Assembly: GCA_046565505.1 (NCBI GenBank)
Contig: JBKHYJ010000082.1
Coordinates: 1 to 64,000, forward strand
DNA length: 64,000 bases
From: JBKHYJ01 sp046565505
GTDB taxonomy: Bacteria; Acidobacteriota; Blastocatellia; UBA7656
Reading direction: 5' to 3'
Positions 38,084-46,608 of this stretch are shown here, one piece after another. Position numbers and translations under genes: made by a program. The notes beneath the pieces are model-generated. The model saw only the letters and a program-made list of their open reading frames with translations. It did no database searches and was not told the origin of the DNA. How positions within the stretch are numbered: position 1 is the stretch's first letter; every line of letters begins with the position of its first letter.

Positions 38084-40345
38084 GTCTTCGTCGTCCTCGC
38101 CCGTGCCGAAGTAGAATTTCTGCTCGTCGGCGTCCCACGGCCTTCGGACTCCTGTGACATCTACGAACCGCCCGAGCAGTTTTTTCATCTCGGCGGCTTT
38201 CTCCGGCATCAGGTCATAGAGGTTGCGCAACTCCGGCCGGTCCTCCTTCAGGTTGTATAGCTCAAAGCTGTAAAAGTTACGGTTGTAAATCAGCTTGAAC
38301 CCATCCTGAGTCACGACCATGTATTTCCTGCTCTCCGGGTCAACCGTCATACCCGAATCCAGGTAGGGCGACTGATTGACTACGATGTGCTCGCCGTAAA
38401 CGGGAGGATGATCGAAACGTTCGCCTCGCATCAGCGGGAGCAGGCTGACACCCGCGCGGGCCCCCGCGTATCGGATGCCGGCGAGGTCGAGGACCGTCAC
38501 CCCCAGATCGACAGTGCTGACGTAGTCGGGAATTCGGCGCGGCGACTGACCCGGCACGTAGACGATCATAGGGACGCGCATCTGCTCGTCGTACATCTGC
38601 GAGTTGTGTTTATAGACCATCCGCTCGCCGAATGACTCGCCGTGGTCGGACATTATGACGACCATAGTGTCGTCCATCCGGCCGCTCTTCTCCATCCAGT
38701 CGAACAGGCGGCCGAGGTGATAATCCGTGTAAGCTATCTCGCCATCGTACTGGTCCGTCAGCGACGGGCCGAAGTTTATACCCTCGTGCGGCCTGTACGG
38801 CCGGTGCGGGTCGGACGAATACACGTACGCGCAGAAGGGCCTATCCTGAGGGGCGTTGCCCAACTCTTCTATCGCCGCGTCGATAGTCTGCTTGAGCCCC
38901 TTGCGCGCCGCGTCCACCACCTGCTCCATGCCTTTGACATGTCTGAGCAGCATTGATAATCGGCGGGGGAAGAGAATGGTCTTATAGCCATTGCGGGCCA
39001 TCACTTCCGTCCACGATTCCGACCGGGCGTCCCAGTACGTTGACTGCATGAATTTCGGGGCCGCTTCGTAGGTGTAAGGCGAAGGCGTGTAGGCGTTTTC
39101 AAATACGAACGAGCGGGCCGCCAATTTGTCTATGTTGGGGCTCGTGTTCCGGGGGTAGCCGTACGCGCCGAGGTGGTCGTCCCTCAGGGTGTCGATGAAG
39201 AAGTAGATGAGGTTGAATCGCCGTGCGGGCGGGCTCGCGCCGGCATGGATTCCGGCGAACTGACCTTGCCAGTCGTCCGCGCCCTCTTCGGTCAGGTCCC
39301 CGCCGAGGCAATTGTTATCTACGCGGTCGCCTACTGTTTCAACCGCGCCCGGGTTGATGTCGGCGCGGGAGTCGTCCGCGTCGCCGCCGCCGAGGTATGG
39401 AGAATAGCCGTCGCGGTCGAAGTCCAGCGCCCACTGCGCGAGCTTGAAATGCTGCTTGGCCTGAGTGGTGCGGTAGAATACCTGCGTCTTCAGGTTCTGG
39501 TTCTTGTCGAATCGCGCGAAGGTGAAAGCTACCCCCGCGCATATGACGAGCGCCGCGACGGTCACGATAGCCCTCGCGCGACGCGGGCGCGGGGATGAAA
39601 GATAAAGCGACGACGTTAGCGCCATAGCAACCGTCATGTCGAGCAGGAACATCGCGCGGTGCATGGAGTATTCGTACTGCTGCACCTCGACCCGCGAATC
39701 CACGTAGTAAGCAAGCGCGATTACCACCGCAAGGCCGAGTAGCCAGCACAGCCTGACCGCCGCGGGCCACGCCGCGGACTTGCGCGCGAGCAGCCACACT
39801 ACCGAGCAGCCGGCGAATAGCACCATCACCACGAGGTAAGAGAAGAGCTTTTCAAACATCAGCAATGGCTTAGCCATGTGCGGGAACTTCTCCGCCTCCC
39901 TCAACAGCGCGACGGCGAACCCGTGTATCTGCGGCTGCCGGTTGAGCAACAGGGCCGCCAGGACGCAGACCGCTAACCCGGCTATGGCTTGAGACATCCG
40001 TCCCAAGCCTCTCGCCGGGGAGAGGCGAAGAATGAGCCGCCTCACGAAGCCCGACGCCAGCGCGGCAAGCCCCACCCCCGCCCCTATGACCGACCCGACC
40101 GCCAGATTGAGGCTGAAGTAGGAGGTGAGGGCGAGCCTCTCGGCGGCCGACCTGAAGACGGGCGTGAGCTGCACGTTGAGGTCGGCCCACTCGACCACGC
40201 TCAGCAGCAGCGTTGCCCCCAGCCCCATGAGCGCGTAGTTACCGAGTGAGACCAGCGGCGCGGGTTTATGACCTGCTTGCTCGTTTGAATTCAAATCCCT
40301 GCCGGCGCGTTCAGGCGAGACGATTCGGACTGTGGGTCTGGACAC
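38075..40345 (-). CDS. Membrane-anchored sulfatase-fold protein with MopE-like insert (paralogue 1)
   Basis: 756 residues. About six membrane helices lie in residues 35-280; a MopE-like metal motif follows at 309-349 (DFDRDGYSPYLGGGDADDSRADINPGA, then VDNNCLGGD), and the sulfatase-fold domain starts at about 378 (FFIDTLRDDHLGAYGY). Metal residues are visible (Asp385 region, DHGESFGER). The usual C/S-X-P-S-R formylglycine motif is absent: the aligned place reads PSPYTYEAAP, with Thr425 as candidate nucleophile. The fold also serves phospho-transferases and phosphodiesterases, so sulfatase activity is doubtful. Paralogue 2 is encoded just upstream, and a promoter lies at 40390-40419. Confidence 0.85.
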   Translation of the reverse strand: MSRPTVRIVSPERAGRDLNSNEQAGHKPAPLVSLGNYALMGLGATLLLSVVEWADLNVQLTPVFRSAAERLALTSYFSLNLAVGSVIGAGVGLAALASGFVRRLILRLSPARGLGRMSQAIAGLAVCVLAALLLNRQPQIHGFAVALLREAEKFPHMAKPLLMFEKLFSYLVVMVLFAGCSVVWLLARKSAAWPAAVRLCWLLGLAVVIALAYYVDSRVEVQQYEYSMHRAMFLLDMTVAMALTSSLYLSSPRPRRARAIVTVAALVICAGVAFTFARFDKNQNLKTQVFYRTTQAKQHFKLAQWALDFDRDGYSPYLGGGDADDSRADINPGAVETVGDRVDNNCLGGDLTEEGADDWQGQFAGIHAGASPPARRFNLIYFFIDTLRDDHLGAYGYPRNTSPNIDKLAARSFVFENAYTPSPYTYEAAPKFMQSTYWDARSESWTEVMARNGYKTILFPRRLSMLLRHVKGMEQVVDAARKGLKQTIDAAIEELGNAPQDRPFCAYVYSSDPHRPYRPHEGINFGPSLTDQYDGEIAYTDYHLGRLFDWMEKSGRMDDTMVVIMSDHGESFGERMVYKHNSQMYDEQMRVPMIVYVPGQSPRRIPDYVSTVDLGVTVLDLAGIRYAGARAGVSLLPLMRGERFDHPPVYGEHIVVNQSPYLDSGMTVDPESRKYMVVTQDGFKLIYNRNFYSFELYNLKEDRPELRNLYDLMPEKAAEMKKLLGRFVDVTGVRRPWDADEQKFYFGTGEDDEDKK
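39318..39501. repeat. Near-identical 184-bp block, copy 1
   Basis: Matches 41710-41893 with one substitution that I can see. It encodes the MopE-like insert of paralogue 1. Flanking DNA is clearly more divergent. Confidence 0.75.
40008..40214. repeat. Near-identical N-terminal block, copy 1
   Basis: About 207 bp that match 42430-42636 with roughly half a dozen substitutions. It encodes the first membrane segments of paralogue 1. Confidence 0.7.
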
Positions 40346-40389
40346 TGAAAACTACTCCTCGGGTCAATTCGGATCAGTGAAGAACAAGT

Positions 40390-40419
40390 ATGGTATTAAG
40401 CGGTTCGAGAGGCTGTCAA
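40390..40419 (-). promoter_or_regulatory. Probable promoter of sulfatase-fold paralogue 1
   Basis: Minus strand: TTGACA, 18 bp, TACCAT. The start of transcription is predicted near 40383, about 38 nt before the gene. TTGACAGCC is shared with the promoter of paralogue 2. Confidence 0.6.
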
Positions 40420-40442
40420 GCAACGCACATGTCAGGCGGGCG

Positions 40443-42698
40443 TTAATCCTCGGCGTCGTCTTCGGTGTCCAGGCTGAACTTCTTGCGCTTCCTGTCTGGT
40501 ATTACCCAGACCTCTTCGGCGTCCCACGGCCTGCTCGCGATTGTTACGTCCACGAACCGGCCCACGAGCCTCTTAAGCTCGTCGGCCTTGGCGGGCATCT
40601 CGTCGAACAGGTTGTGCAGCTCTGCCGGGTCTTCGCGCAGGTTGAACAGCTCGAAGGTGTAAAAGTCCCGGTTGTAGATGAGCTTGAACCCATCCTGAGT
40701 GATGACCATGAATTTTTTCGTCGCGGGGTGCACGTACAATTCCGGCGGCACGAACCTGGAATCGTGCGTATAGACCTGTTCCCCATAAACTGGCGGGTGA
40801 GTGAATGGCTCCCCGCGCATCAGCGGCAACAGGCTGACCCCCGCGTATTCCCTCGGGGGCTCCAGTCCGACCGTGTTCAGGATCGTAGTGCCCAGGTCGA
40901 TGCTGCTGACGAAATCTGGAATCCGGCGGGCCGCCAGGCCGGGGACGTAGAAGATCATCGGGATGCGCGCCTGCTCGTTGTAAAGCTGAGTCGAATGCTT
41001 GTAGACGCCACGCTCGCCGAGCGACTCCGCGTGGTCCGCCATGACGACGACCATCGTGTCGCTCATGCGCCCGCTCCGCTCCATCCAATCGAAGAGCCTG
41101 CCCAGGTGATGATCCGTGAAAGCTATCTCCCCATCGTAGAGGCCTTCGAGCGAACGGCCGTAATTGAACTCCTCATGCTCCCCGTATGGCATGTGAGGGT
41201 CGGGCACATACAGGTATGCGCAGAATGGGCGGCCCCCGTCGCCGCTTTCGAGCGTCGCTATCACGTTATCGACGGCCCGCGCCAGCCCACCCTTCTCCGC
41301 CGACACGGATTCGGCCATGCCCCTGACTTGACGCTTCAGCGTGTAAGTGATCCGGCTGGGGAACAGCACGGTCCTGTACCCATTGCGGGCCAGCACCTCG
41401 GTCCAGGTTTCAAAGTGGCCGTCCCAGTAAGACGACTGCATGAATTTCGGCAGCGCGGCGTAGGTGAAAGGCGATGGGGTGTATGCGTATTCAAAAACGG
41501 ACGACCGCGCCGCGAGCTTATCCAGGTTGGGGCTCGTGTTTCGGCGGTAGCCATAAGCGCCCAGGTGGTCCGCCCTCAAGGCGTCTATGAAGATGTAGAT
41601 CAAGTTGAAACGTTTAGCGGACGGGTTGGGCGCGGGGCGCAGGGCGTCTCGCTGCGCCTCCCATGCGGCCAGGTCCTGTTGGGTGAGGTCGCCTCCGATG
41701 CAGTTATGGTCTACGCGGTCGCCTACTGTTTCAACCGCGCCCGGGTTGATGTCGGCGCGGGAGTCGTCCGCGTCGCCGCCGCCGAGGTATGGAGAATAGC
41801 CGTCGCGGTCGAAGTCCAGCGCCCACTGCGCGAGCCTGAAATGCTGCTTGGCCTGAGTGGTGCGGTAGAATACCTGCGTCTTCAGGTTCTGGTCTTTATC
41901 GAAGCGCAGGAAAGTGAAGACCAGCGCCGCGCCGAGGGCGGCCAGGGCGGCGCACGCGGCGAGCTTACGAGCCTGCGGCCCTACGCCGGACCACGCTGAG
42001 CGCAAGCGCGGCGAAGAGAGGTACAAAGAACCTGCTAAGGTCATGGCGAGCGCCATATTCGCCAGGAACATCGAGCGGTGAAGCGTCGGCTCGTAAAGCT
42101 GCACCTCCACCTGGGAGTCCACGTAATAAACGGCGGCGATCAACGCCGCGAGCGCCGATAACCACGCGGTTCTTAGCCACGGCTGCCACCCGCGCGAGGC
42201 GCGAGAAAGAACCCAGGCGGACGCGCAGGTCAGTAGGAGTGAGAAGACAACGACGTACGTAAAAAACGTCTCGTGAGCCAGCAGGGCTCGCCGCAGAAAA
42301 TAAATCTTCTCGGCCTCTCTAATCATCCCCATCACGTAACCGAAAACGTGCGGCTGCTGGTTCAGAATAATAGCGCCAAGCGCGGCGGTGATAAGGCCCG
42401 AGACCAGTCCGTACAAACGCCGGGGTCCGCCTCTCGCCGGGGAGAGGCGAAGAATGAGCCGCCTCGCGAACCCGGACGCCAGCGCGGCAAGCCCCACGCC
42501 CGCCCCTATGACCGACCCGACCGCGAGATTGAGGCTGAAGTAGGAGGTGAGGGCGAGCCTCTCGGCGGCCGACCTGAAGACGGGCGTGAGCTGCACGTTG
42601 AGGTCGGCCCACTCGACCACGCTCAGCAGCAGCGTTCCCATAAGTCCCAACAAGGCGTACTTCGCAAGGGGGATCAAAACAACAGACCTGTCTTTCAT
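40443..42698 (-). CDS. Membrane-anchored sulfatase-fold protein with MopE-like insert (paralogue 2)
   Basis: 751 residues with the same layout as paralogue 1: six helices, a MopE-like insert (DFDRDGYSPYLGGGDADDSRADINPGAVETVGD) and a sulfatase-fold domain beginning YIFIDALRADHLGAYGY. The nucleophile site again reads PSPFTYAALP, so the formylglycine motif is missing here too, while MADHAESLGERGVYKH keeps the metal-site His. The two genes share two blocks that are almost identical in DNA. They probably act on a surface glycan or phosphate-bearing polymer on the periplasmic side. An own promoter is at 42806-42835. Confidence 0.85.
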   Translation of the reverse strand: MKDRSVVLIPLAKYALLGLMGTLLLSVVEWADLNVQLTPVFRSAAERLALTSYFSLNLAVGSVIGAGVGLAALASGFARRLILRLSPARGGPRRLYGLVSGLITAALGAIILNQQPHVFGYVMGMIREAEKIYFLRRALLAHETFFTYVVVFSLLLTCASAWVLSRASRGWQPWLRTAWLSALAALIAAVYYVDSQVEVQLYEPTLHRSMFLANMALAMTLAGSLYLSSPRLRSAWSGVGPQARKLAACAALAALGAALVFTFLRFDKDQNLKTQVFYRTTQAKQHFRLAQWALDFDRDGYSPYLGGGDADDSRADINPGAVETVGDRVDHNCIGGDLTQQDLAAWEAQRDALRPAPNPSAKRFNLIYIFIDALRADHLGAYGYRRNTSPNLDKLAARSSVFEYAYTPSPFTYAALPKFMQSSYWDGHFETWTEVLARNGYRTVLFPSRITYTLKRQVRGMAESVSAEKGGLARAVDNVIATLESGDGGRPFCAYLYVPDPHMPYGEHEEFNYGRSLEGLYDGEIAFTDHHLGRLFDWMERSGRMSDTMVVVMADHAESLGERGVYKHSTQLYNEQARIPMIFYVPGLAARRIPDFVSSIDLGTTILNTVGLEPPREYAGVSLLPLMRGEPFTHPPVYGEQVYTHDSRFVPPELYVHPATKKFMVITQDGFKLIYNRDFYTFELFNLREDPAELHNLFDEMPAKADELKRLVGRFVDVTIASRPWDAEEVWVIPDRKRKKFSLDTEDDAED
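41710..41893. repeat. Near-identical 184-bp block, copy 2
   Basis: Matches 39318-39501 and encodes the MopE-like insert of paralogue 2. Such a sharp island of identity suggests gene conversion. Confidence 0.75.
42430..42636. repeat. Near-identical N-terminal block, copy 2
   Basis: Matches 40008-40214 and encodes the first membrane segments of paralogue 2. Confidence 0.7.
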
Positions 42699-42805
42699 AA
42701 TACTTGCGGCCGCAGACGAATGGAGATTCCAACGAAGTTTTCAGTAAGATGGGCCATGATGAGGGAGAAAGCCTTGAAAACCCCCGCTTTTTGGCAGGCG
42801 AGACT

Positions 42806-42835
42806 ATACTAATTCCCGGCCCGCGCGGCTGTCAA
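42806..42835 (-). promoter_or_regulatory. Probable promoter of sulfatase-fold paralogue 2
   Basis: Minus strand: TTGACA, 18 bp, TAGTAT. It predicts a leader of about 100 nt. Confidence 0.55.
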
Positions 42836-43149
42836 GGAAGGCGGCTTATCCCGCGTCGCCTATTAATTCTTCTTGATCATAAAAACCCCTGGTGCCTGCT
42901 GCCCCGAAGCCAATGAGCGCCAGGGCAATGTATTCTTACCCTGCCGCTCATCTCGCCCCTCAAGCCAGTCGCCGGCCGCCGGAGCGCTGGCGTTCTCGCT
43001 TCAGTCGGTGAAGGCTTGTCCGCGTCAGTTTATTTACACCAATTCATTGAGCCATTCCCGATGTAAAGACATGACTTCGACGCGTACACGTCATATTTAA
43101 CCTACACCCCGTACTTGCGGGAGCTAAGGCCCGGCCTCCACTACTTCGG

Positions 43150-43179
43150 TTGAAGAAACCGTCCGCGGGCAAGTATAGT
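43150..43179 (+). promoter_or_regulatory. Probable promoter of the phosphodiesterase gene
   Basis: TTGAAG, 18 bp, TATAGT. The predicted start (about 43186) lies after an in-frame ATG at 43181, which supports ATG 43205 as the real start. Confidence 0.5.
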
Positions 43180-43204
43180 CATGGCTTGGCTTGAACCGAC
43201 AATT

Positions 43205-44872
43205 ATGGGCAAAAAACTTCTAGTAATCGGACTCGACGGAGCGTCATTCAACGTCCTCGACTCGTTGATCGAGAAGGGCTACCTGAAGAACATCGCGCGG
43301 CTCATCGACGGCGGCGCGCGGGCGGACCTCGAAACCACCTTCCCCCCCATCACCGCCGTCGCATGGTCGTCTTTCATGACGGGGAAGAACCCCGGCAAGC
43401 ACGGCATCTTTGAATTCGTCAGGCTCGACCATGATTCAAAGCGCGAACTCGCCGTCAACGCGTCATACAGGCAGGGCCGCGCCATCTGGGATTTGCTTTC
43501 CGACGCCGGCAGGCGAGTCATAGTCCATAACTTCCCCTGCACCTACCCGCCGCACGACATCAACGGGCTGATGATCGCCGACTTCATGACGCCGCGCGGC
43601 CGCAGGGATTTCACGCGCCCTCGGTCGTTGCTGTCGGAGCTTGAAGAGAGGTTCGGCCCTTACCGCCTGCACCTGAATCAGACCTATTCGGGGGGTAACG
43701 TCGAGGGCGTGCTCGACGAGTTATTCGACGAGCTTGAATACAAAGCGGAGGTCACAGAATACCTGATGACCTGCTACGATTGGGACGCCTTCTTCCAGTA
43801 CTTCTGGGGGACGGACCGCATACAGCATGAGCTGTGGCACATCCTTGACGAGGCGCACCCGCGCCACAACAAAGACGAGGCGCGTCAGTACCGCGAGCGC
43901 GTGTATGAGTATTTTCGCCGCGTGGATGAGATCGTCGGCCGGCTGGTCACGCTCGCCGGCGACGACGCGCTGGTCTGGGTCGCGTCGGACCACGGCTTCG
44001 GGCCCGCGCACAAGTATTGCTCGTTTAACATATGGCTGCTTCAGGAAGGCTTCCTCAAGCTGAAATCCGACGCGCTCACGCGAATAAAGAAGCTGATGTT
44101 CTCGATCGGCCTGACGCCGGAGGCGGCCTTCAAGGTCATAAAGAGCCTGCCCCTGGGCGCCTTCAGGCCCGCGCGCGGCGTCAGCAATAACGCAGGTGCG
44201 TCGAAGCTGCTGAGCACCTTCTTTCTGTCGTTCAACGACGTGGACTGGGGCCGCACGCTGGCATTCTCGAAAGGGAACTATGGTCAGATTTACGTTAACC
44301 TCAAAGGGCGGGAGCCCGATGGGGCGGTCGAGCCTCATGAATACGACGCCGTGTGTGAAAGGATAGTCGAGCGGCTGAAGGCGCTTAAGGACCCGCTGAC
44401 CGGGGAGCCGTGGGCGGGGCAGGTCTTCCGCCGCGAGCAGGTCTACCAGGGGCCGCGCGTCTCCGACGCCCCCGACGTTGCGTTCCTGCCGCGCGACATG
44501 CGATACCTCGCCCTCGGGAATGCGGATTTCACTTCAAACAAATTCATAGTAGATGCCTTCGGGATATCCGGCTGCCACAGGATGCGCGGCGTGATGATAG
44601 GCAACGGCGGCGCGGTCCAGGCGCGAGCGCGCCTGGACGTGGCCCGCATCGTGGACGTGACGCCGACGCTCCTTTACCTCATGGGCGAGCCTCTGCCCGA
44701 CGACCTGGATGGGAGAGTCCTCACAGAGATCATCGCGGAAGATTACCTCGACGCTCATTCGGTAAAATACGCCGCTCGGCGCGACGACGAGGGTGCCGGC
44801 GAAACGGAATTCTCCGACGAGGAGAACGCTGAAATAATCGAGAGCCTCAAGAACCTCGGGTACATCGGGTGA
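43205..44872 (+). CDS. Alkaline-phosphatase-superfamily type I phosphodiesterase
   Basis: 555 residues from the ATG at 43205, chosen from the promoter position. It begins LLVIGLDGASFNVLDSLIEKGYL, with a metal-binding Asp, and continues TTFPPITAVAWSSFMTGKNPGKHGIFEF, where a Thr serves as nucleophile in nucleotide pyrophosphatase/phosphodiesterase relatives. VASDHGFGPAHKY supplies further metal ligands. No signal peptide or helix is obvious, so it may be cytoplasmic. Proteins of this type occur in acidobacterial and cyanobacterial glycan clusters, where their substrate is unknown. It heads the run 43205-52753. Confidence 0.87.
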   Translation: MGKKLLVIGLDGASFNVLDSLIEKGYLKNIARLIDGGARADLETTFPPITAVAWSSFMTGKNPGKHGIFEFVRLDHDSKRELAVNASYRQGRAIWDLLSDAGRRVIVHNFPCTYPPHDINGLMIADFMTPRGRRDFTRPRSLLSELEERFGPYRLHLNQTYSGGNVEGVLDELFDELEYKAEVTEYLMTCYDWDAFFQYFWGTDRIQHELWHILDEAHPRHNKDEARQYRERVYEYFRRVDEIVGRLVTLAGDDALVWVASDHGFGPAHKYCSFNIWLLQEGFLKLKSDALTRIKKLMFSIGLTPEAAFKVIKSLPLGAFRPARGVSNNAGASKLLSTFFLSFNDVDWGRTLAFSKGNYGQIYVNLKGREPDGAVEPHEYDAVCERIVERLKALKDPLTGEPWAGQVFRREQVYQGPRVSDAPDVAFLPRDMRYLALGNADFTSNKFIVDAFGISGCHRMRGVMIGNGGAVQARARLDVARIVDVTPTLLYLMGEPLPDDLDGRVLTEIIAEDYLDAHSVKYAARRDDEGAGETEFSDEENAEIIESLKNLGYIG

Positions 44873-44937
44873 GGGAGCGGCCGACAGGATGAGCGGGCGC
44901 GGCGGCCCGTCCGCCCGGCGAATCAACCGGAAACCAG

Positions 44938-46608
44938 ATGAGCGATTTGGCGGCAACATCACAAGTAAAGGCGGCGCGTCGGGAGGCGTATAGCAGGCTC
45001 GGGGGCCTGACGCGCCTCGGCCTGTTTTGGGCCGTGATGGCAACCGCCGCTGGAGTCTATTCGCAGTCGCGGTTCTGGACCCAGCCGAGCGCCGGCGACC
45101 GCGCCAATTGGGATTACTTCGCGCAGGTCATTGCGCGCGGCGGCGTGCCTTACCGCGATGTCGTGAACATCAAAAGCCCGCTGTCTGCTTACATCGGCGC
45201 CGCGTCGATAATGGCGGCGCGGCCATTCGGACTTCGGGACGTGCTCGCCATTCGCTTCACGTTCATATTGCTCGCGGCGCTCACGGTGGCGTTAACTTTT
45301 CTCATCGCGCTCGAATACCTCGGCAGCCGCGCGACGGCGCTGCTGGCCGCGACCATCATGCTGACGTTCAGCGCCTTCGCGCGATTGAACGGCGGAGGCA
45401 CGCAGCCGAAGACTCCTATGGTGTTGTTCGGGCTTATAACGCTGTGGGCCATCATTAAAGACGGCCCTTTCGTGGCGGGGCTGTTTGGGATGCTTTCGGC
45501 GCTGAGCTGGCAGCCGGGGTTGTTATTCGTCGGCGCGGCGGGCCTGGCATTCTCGCGCTACCTGACGAGCTGGCGCGACCTGAAGGCGGCCAAAGTCGTC
45601 GCCGGAGCCGCGGTGCCGCTCGCGGCAATGTTGATGTACTTCTGGGCGGCCGGCGCGATCAGGGAGTTCTACCTTTGGAACATACATTTCAACGCGACCG
45701 TTTACGGCCCGAACGAGATGCGGCCTCTTTCGAGCTTTGTCAACCGCTTAGCCAAGATGCTGGCGGGCACTTACCACAACGGCCGTTTCTACTTTTACCT
45801 CGCGGCGCCCGGCCTGCTGCTTTTGCTGTGGCGGGAAGCGAAGCTCGCGAGGGCGGGCGGGCGGCGCGGCCTTCTCGCCGCCGCGCCGCGCCATGCGTTA
45901 ATAATTGCGCCCGTCGTTTACTTCCTGTTCTGCATGATCGACATACAGGGCGGGGCTGACCTCATACCGCTCTTGCCCTTCGTCGCCGTGTTCGCCGCCG
46001 CCGCGCTCCTTTTCGCCTTAGGACAGGCGGCGAGCTTCGCGGCGCGGGCGCGGCCCGACTTAAATCCCGCCAATGTCATGGCGTGGGCGAGCGGGATGGC
46101 CTGCGCCTTCATACTGGCACTGGCCGTGGGCGACACTTTTTCCAGGGAGCGTGACCTGACGCTCCAGGACCAGGACGCGAAAGTCCGGGACATAGTTTCC
46201 CAGTTGGAACCCGGCGACAAGATATTCGTTCACGGGCAGACGGAGATACTGGTGCTTTCCGGGCTTACGAACGCGAGCAAGTATTTTCTCCTCGACAGGG
46301 GGAAGGACGCCTACCTTGACGTGGTCGAAGAGGGCGGATTCAAAGGCTGGCTCCAGCGATTGAAGGCCGAGCGCCCCAGGATAGTCGCGCTCGACAGGCT
46401 GAAATCGCTCGGGCATATGGACGAGCTTCGCGACTGGGTCGAGGCCGAGTATGAGGCCCGCGATGACGGAACGTTCAGGTACTACGTCAGAAAGGATGGG
46501 GTCAGCATGCGGGAGCCGGCGGGGCGTTTACGCCTCGCAGTCAGTGCGCAGGTTTGCGGGCACACCTCCGACACCGACGCCGCCCGCCCGCTGACGGTCG
46601 CGCGATAG
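44938..46608 (+). CDS. GT39-like membrane glycosyltransferase
   Basis: 556 residues with about 10-11 membrane helices. The first periplasmic loop holds NWDYFAQVIARGGVPYRDVVNIKSPLSAYIGA, the typical acidic and sugar-binding segment of dolichyl-phosphate-mannose mannosyltransferase-like (GT39/ArnT/PMT) proteins, which move sugar from a polyprenyl phosphate donor. The C-terminal 130 residues form a soluble domain (DKIFVHGQTEILVLSGLTN). Its stop abuts the GT9 start, so translation is coupled. Donor and acceptor are unknown. Confidence 0.8.
   Translation: MSDLAATSQVKAARREAYSRLGGLTRLGLFWAVMATAAGVYSQSRFWTQPSAGDRANWDYFAQVIARGGVPYRDVVNIKSPLSAYIGAASIMAARPFGLRDVLAIRFTFILLAALTVALTFLIALEYLGSRATALLAATIMLTFSAFARLNGGGTQPKTPMVLFGLITLWAIIKDGPFVAGLFGMLSALSWQPGLLFVGAAGLAFSRYLTSWRDLKAAKVVAGAAVPLAAMLMYFWAAGAIREFYLWNIHFNATVYGPNEMRPLSSFVNRLAKMLAGTYHNGRFYFYLAAPGLLLLLWREAKLARAGGRRGLLAAAPRHALIIAPVVYFLFCMIDIQGGADLIPLLPFVAVFAAAALLFALGQAASFAARARPDLNPANVMAWASGMACAFILALAVGDTFSRERDLTLQDQDAKVRDIVSQLEPGDKIFVHGQTEILVLSGLTNASKYFLLDRGKDAYLDVVEEGGFKGWLQRLKAERPRIVALDRLKSLGHMDELRDWVEAEYEARDDGTFRYYVRKDGVSMREPAGRLRLAVSAQVCGHTSDTDAARPLTVAR

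Larger units (their letters stand above)
42699..43204. other. Divergent intergenic region in the glycan cluster
   Basis: About 500 bp with no gene-like frame. It holds promoters for paralogue 2 (minus, 42806-42835) and for the phosphodiesterase (plus, 43150-43179). No further structure is evident. Confidence 0.5.

Noticed and set aside
40332..41999. Long plus-strand frame of 555 codons opposite sulfatase-fold paralogue 2
   Set aside because: It is the antisense of a gene with clear domains and has no ribosome-binding site; long antisense frames are expected at this GC content.
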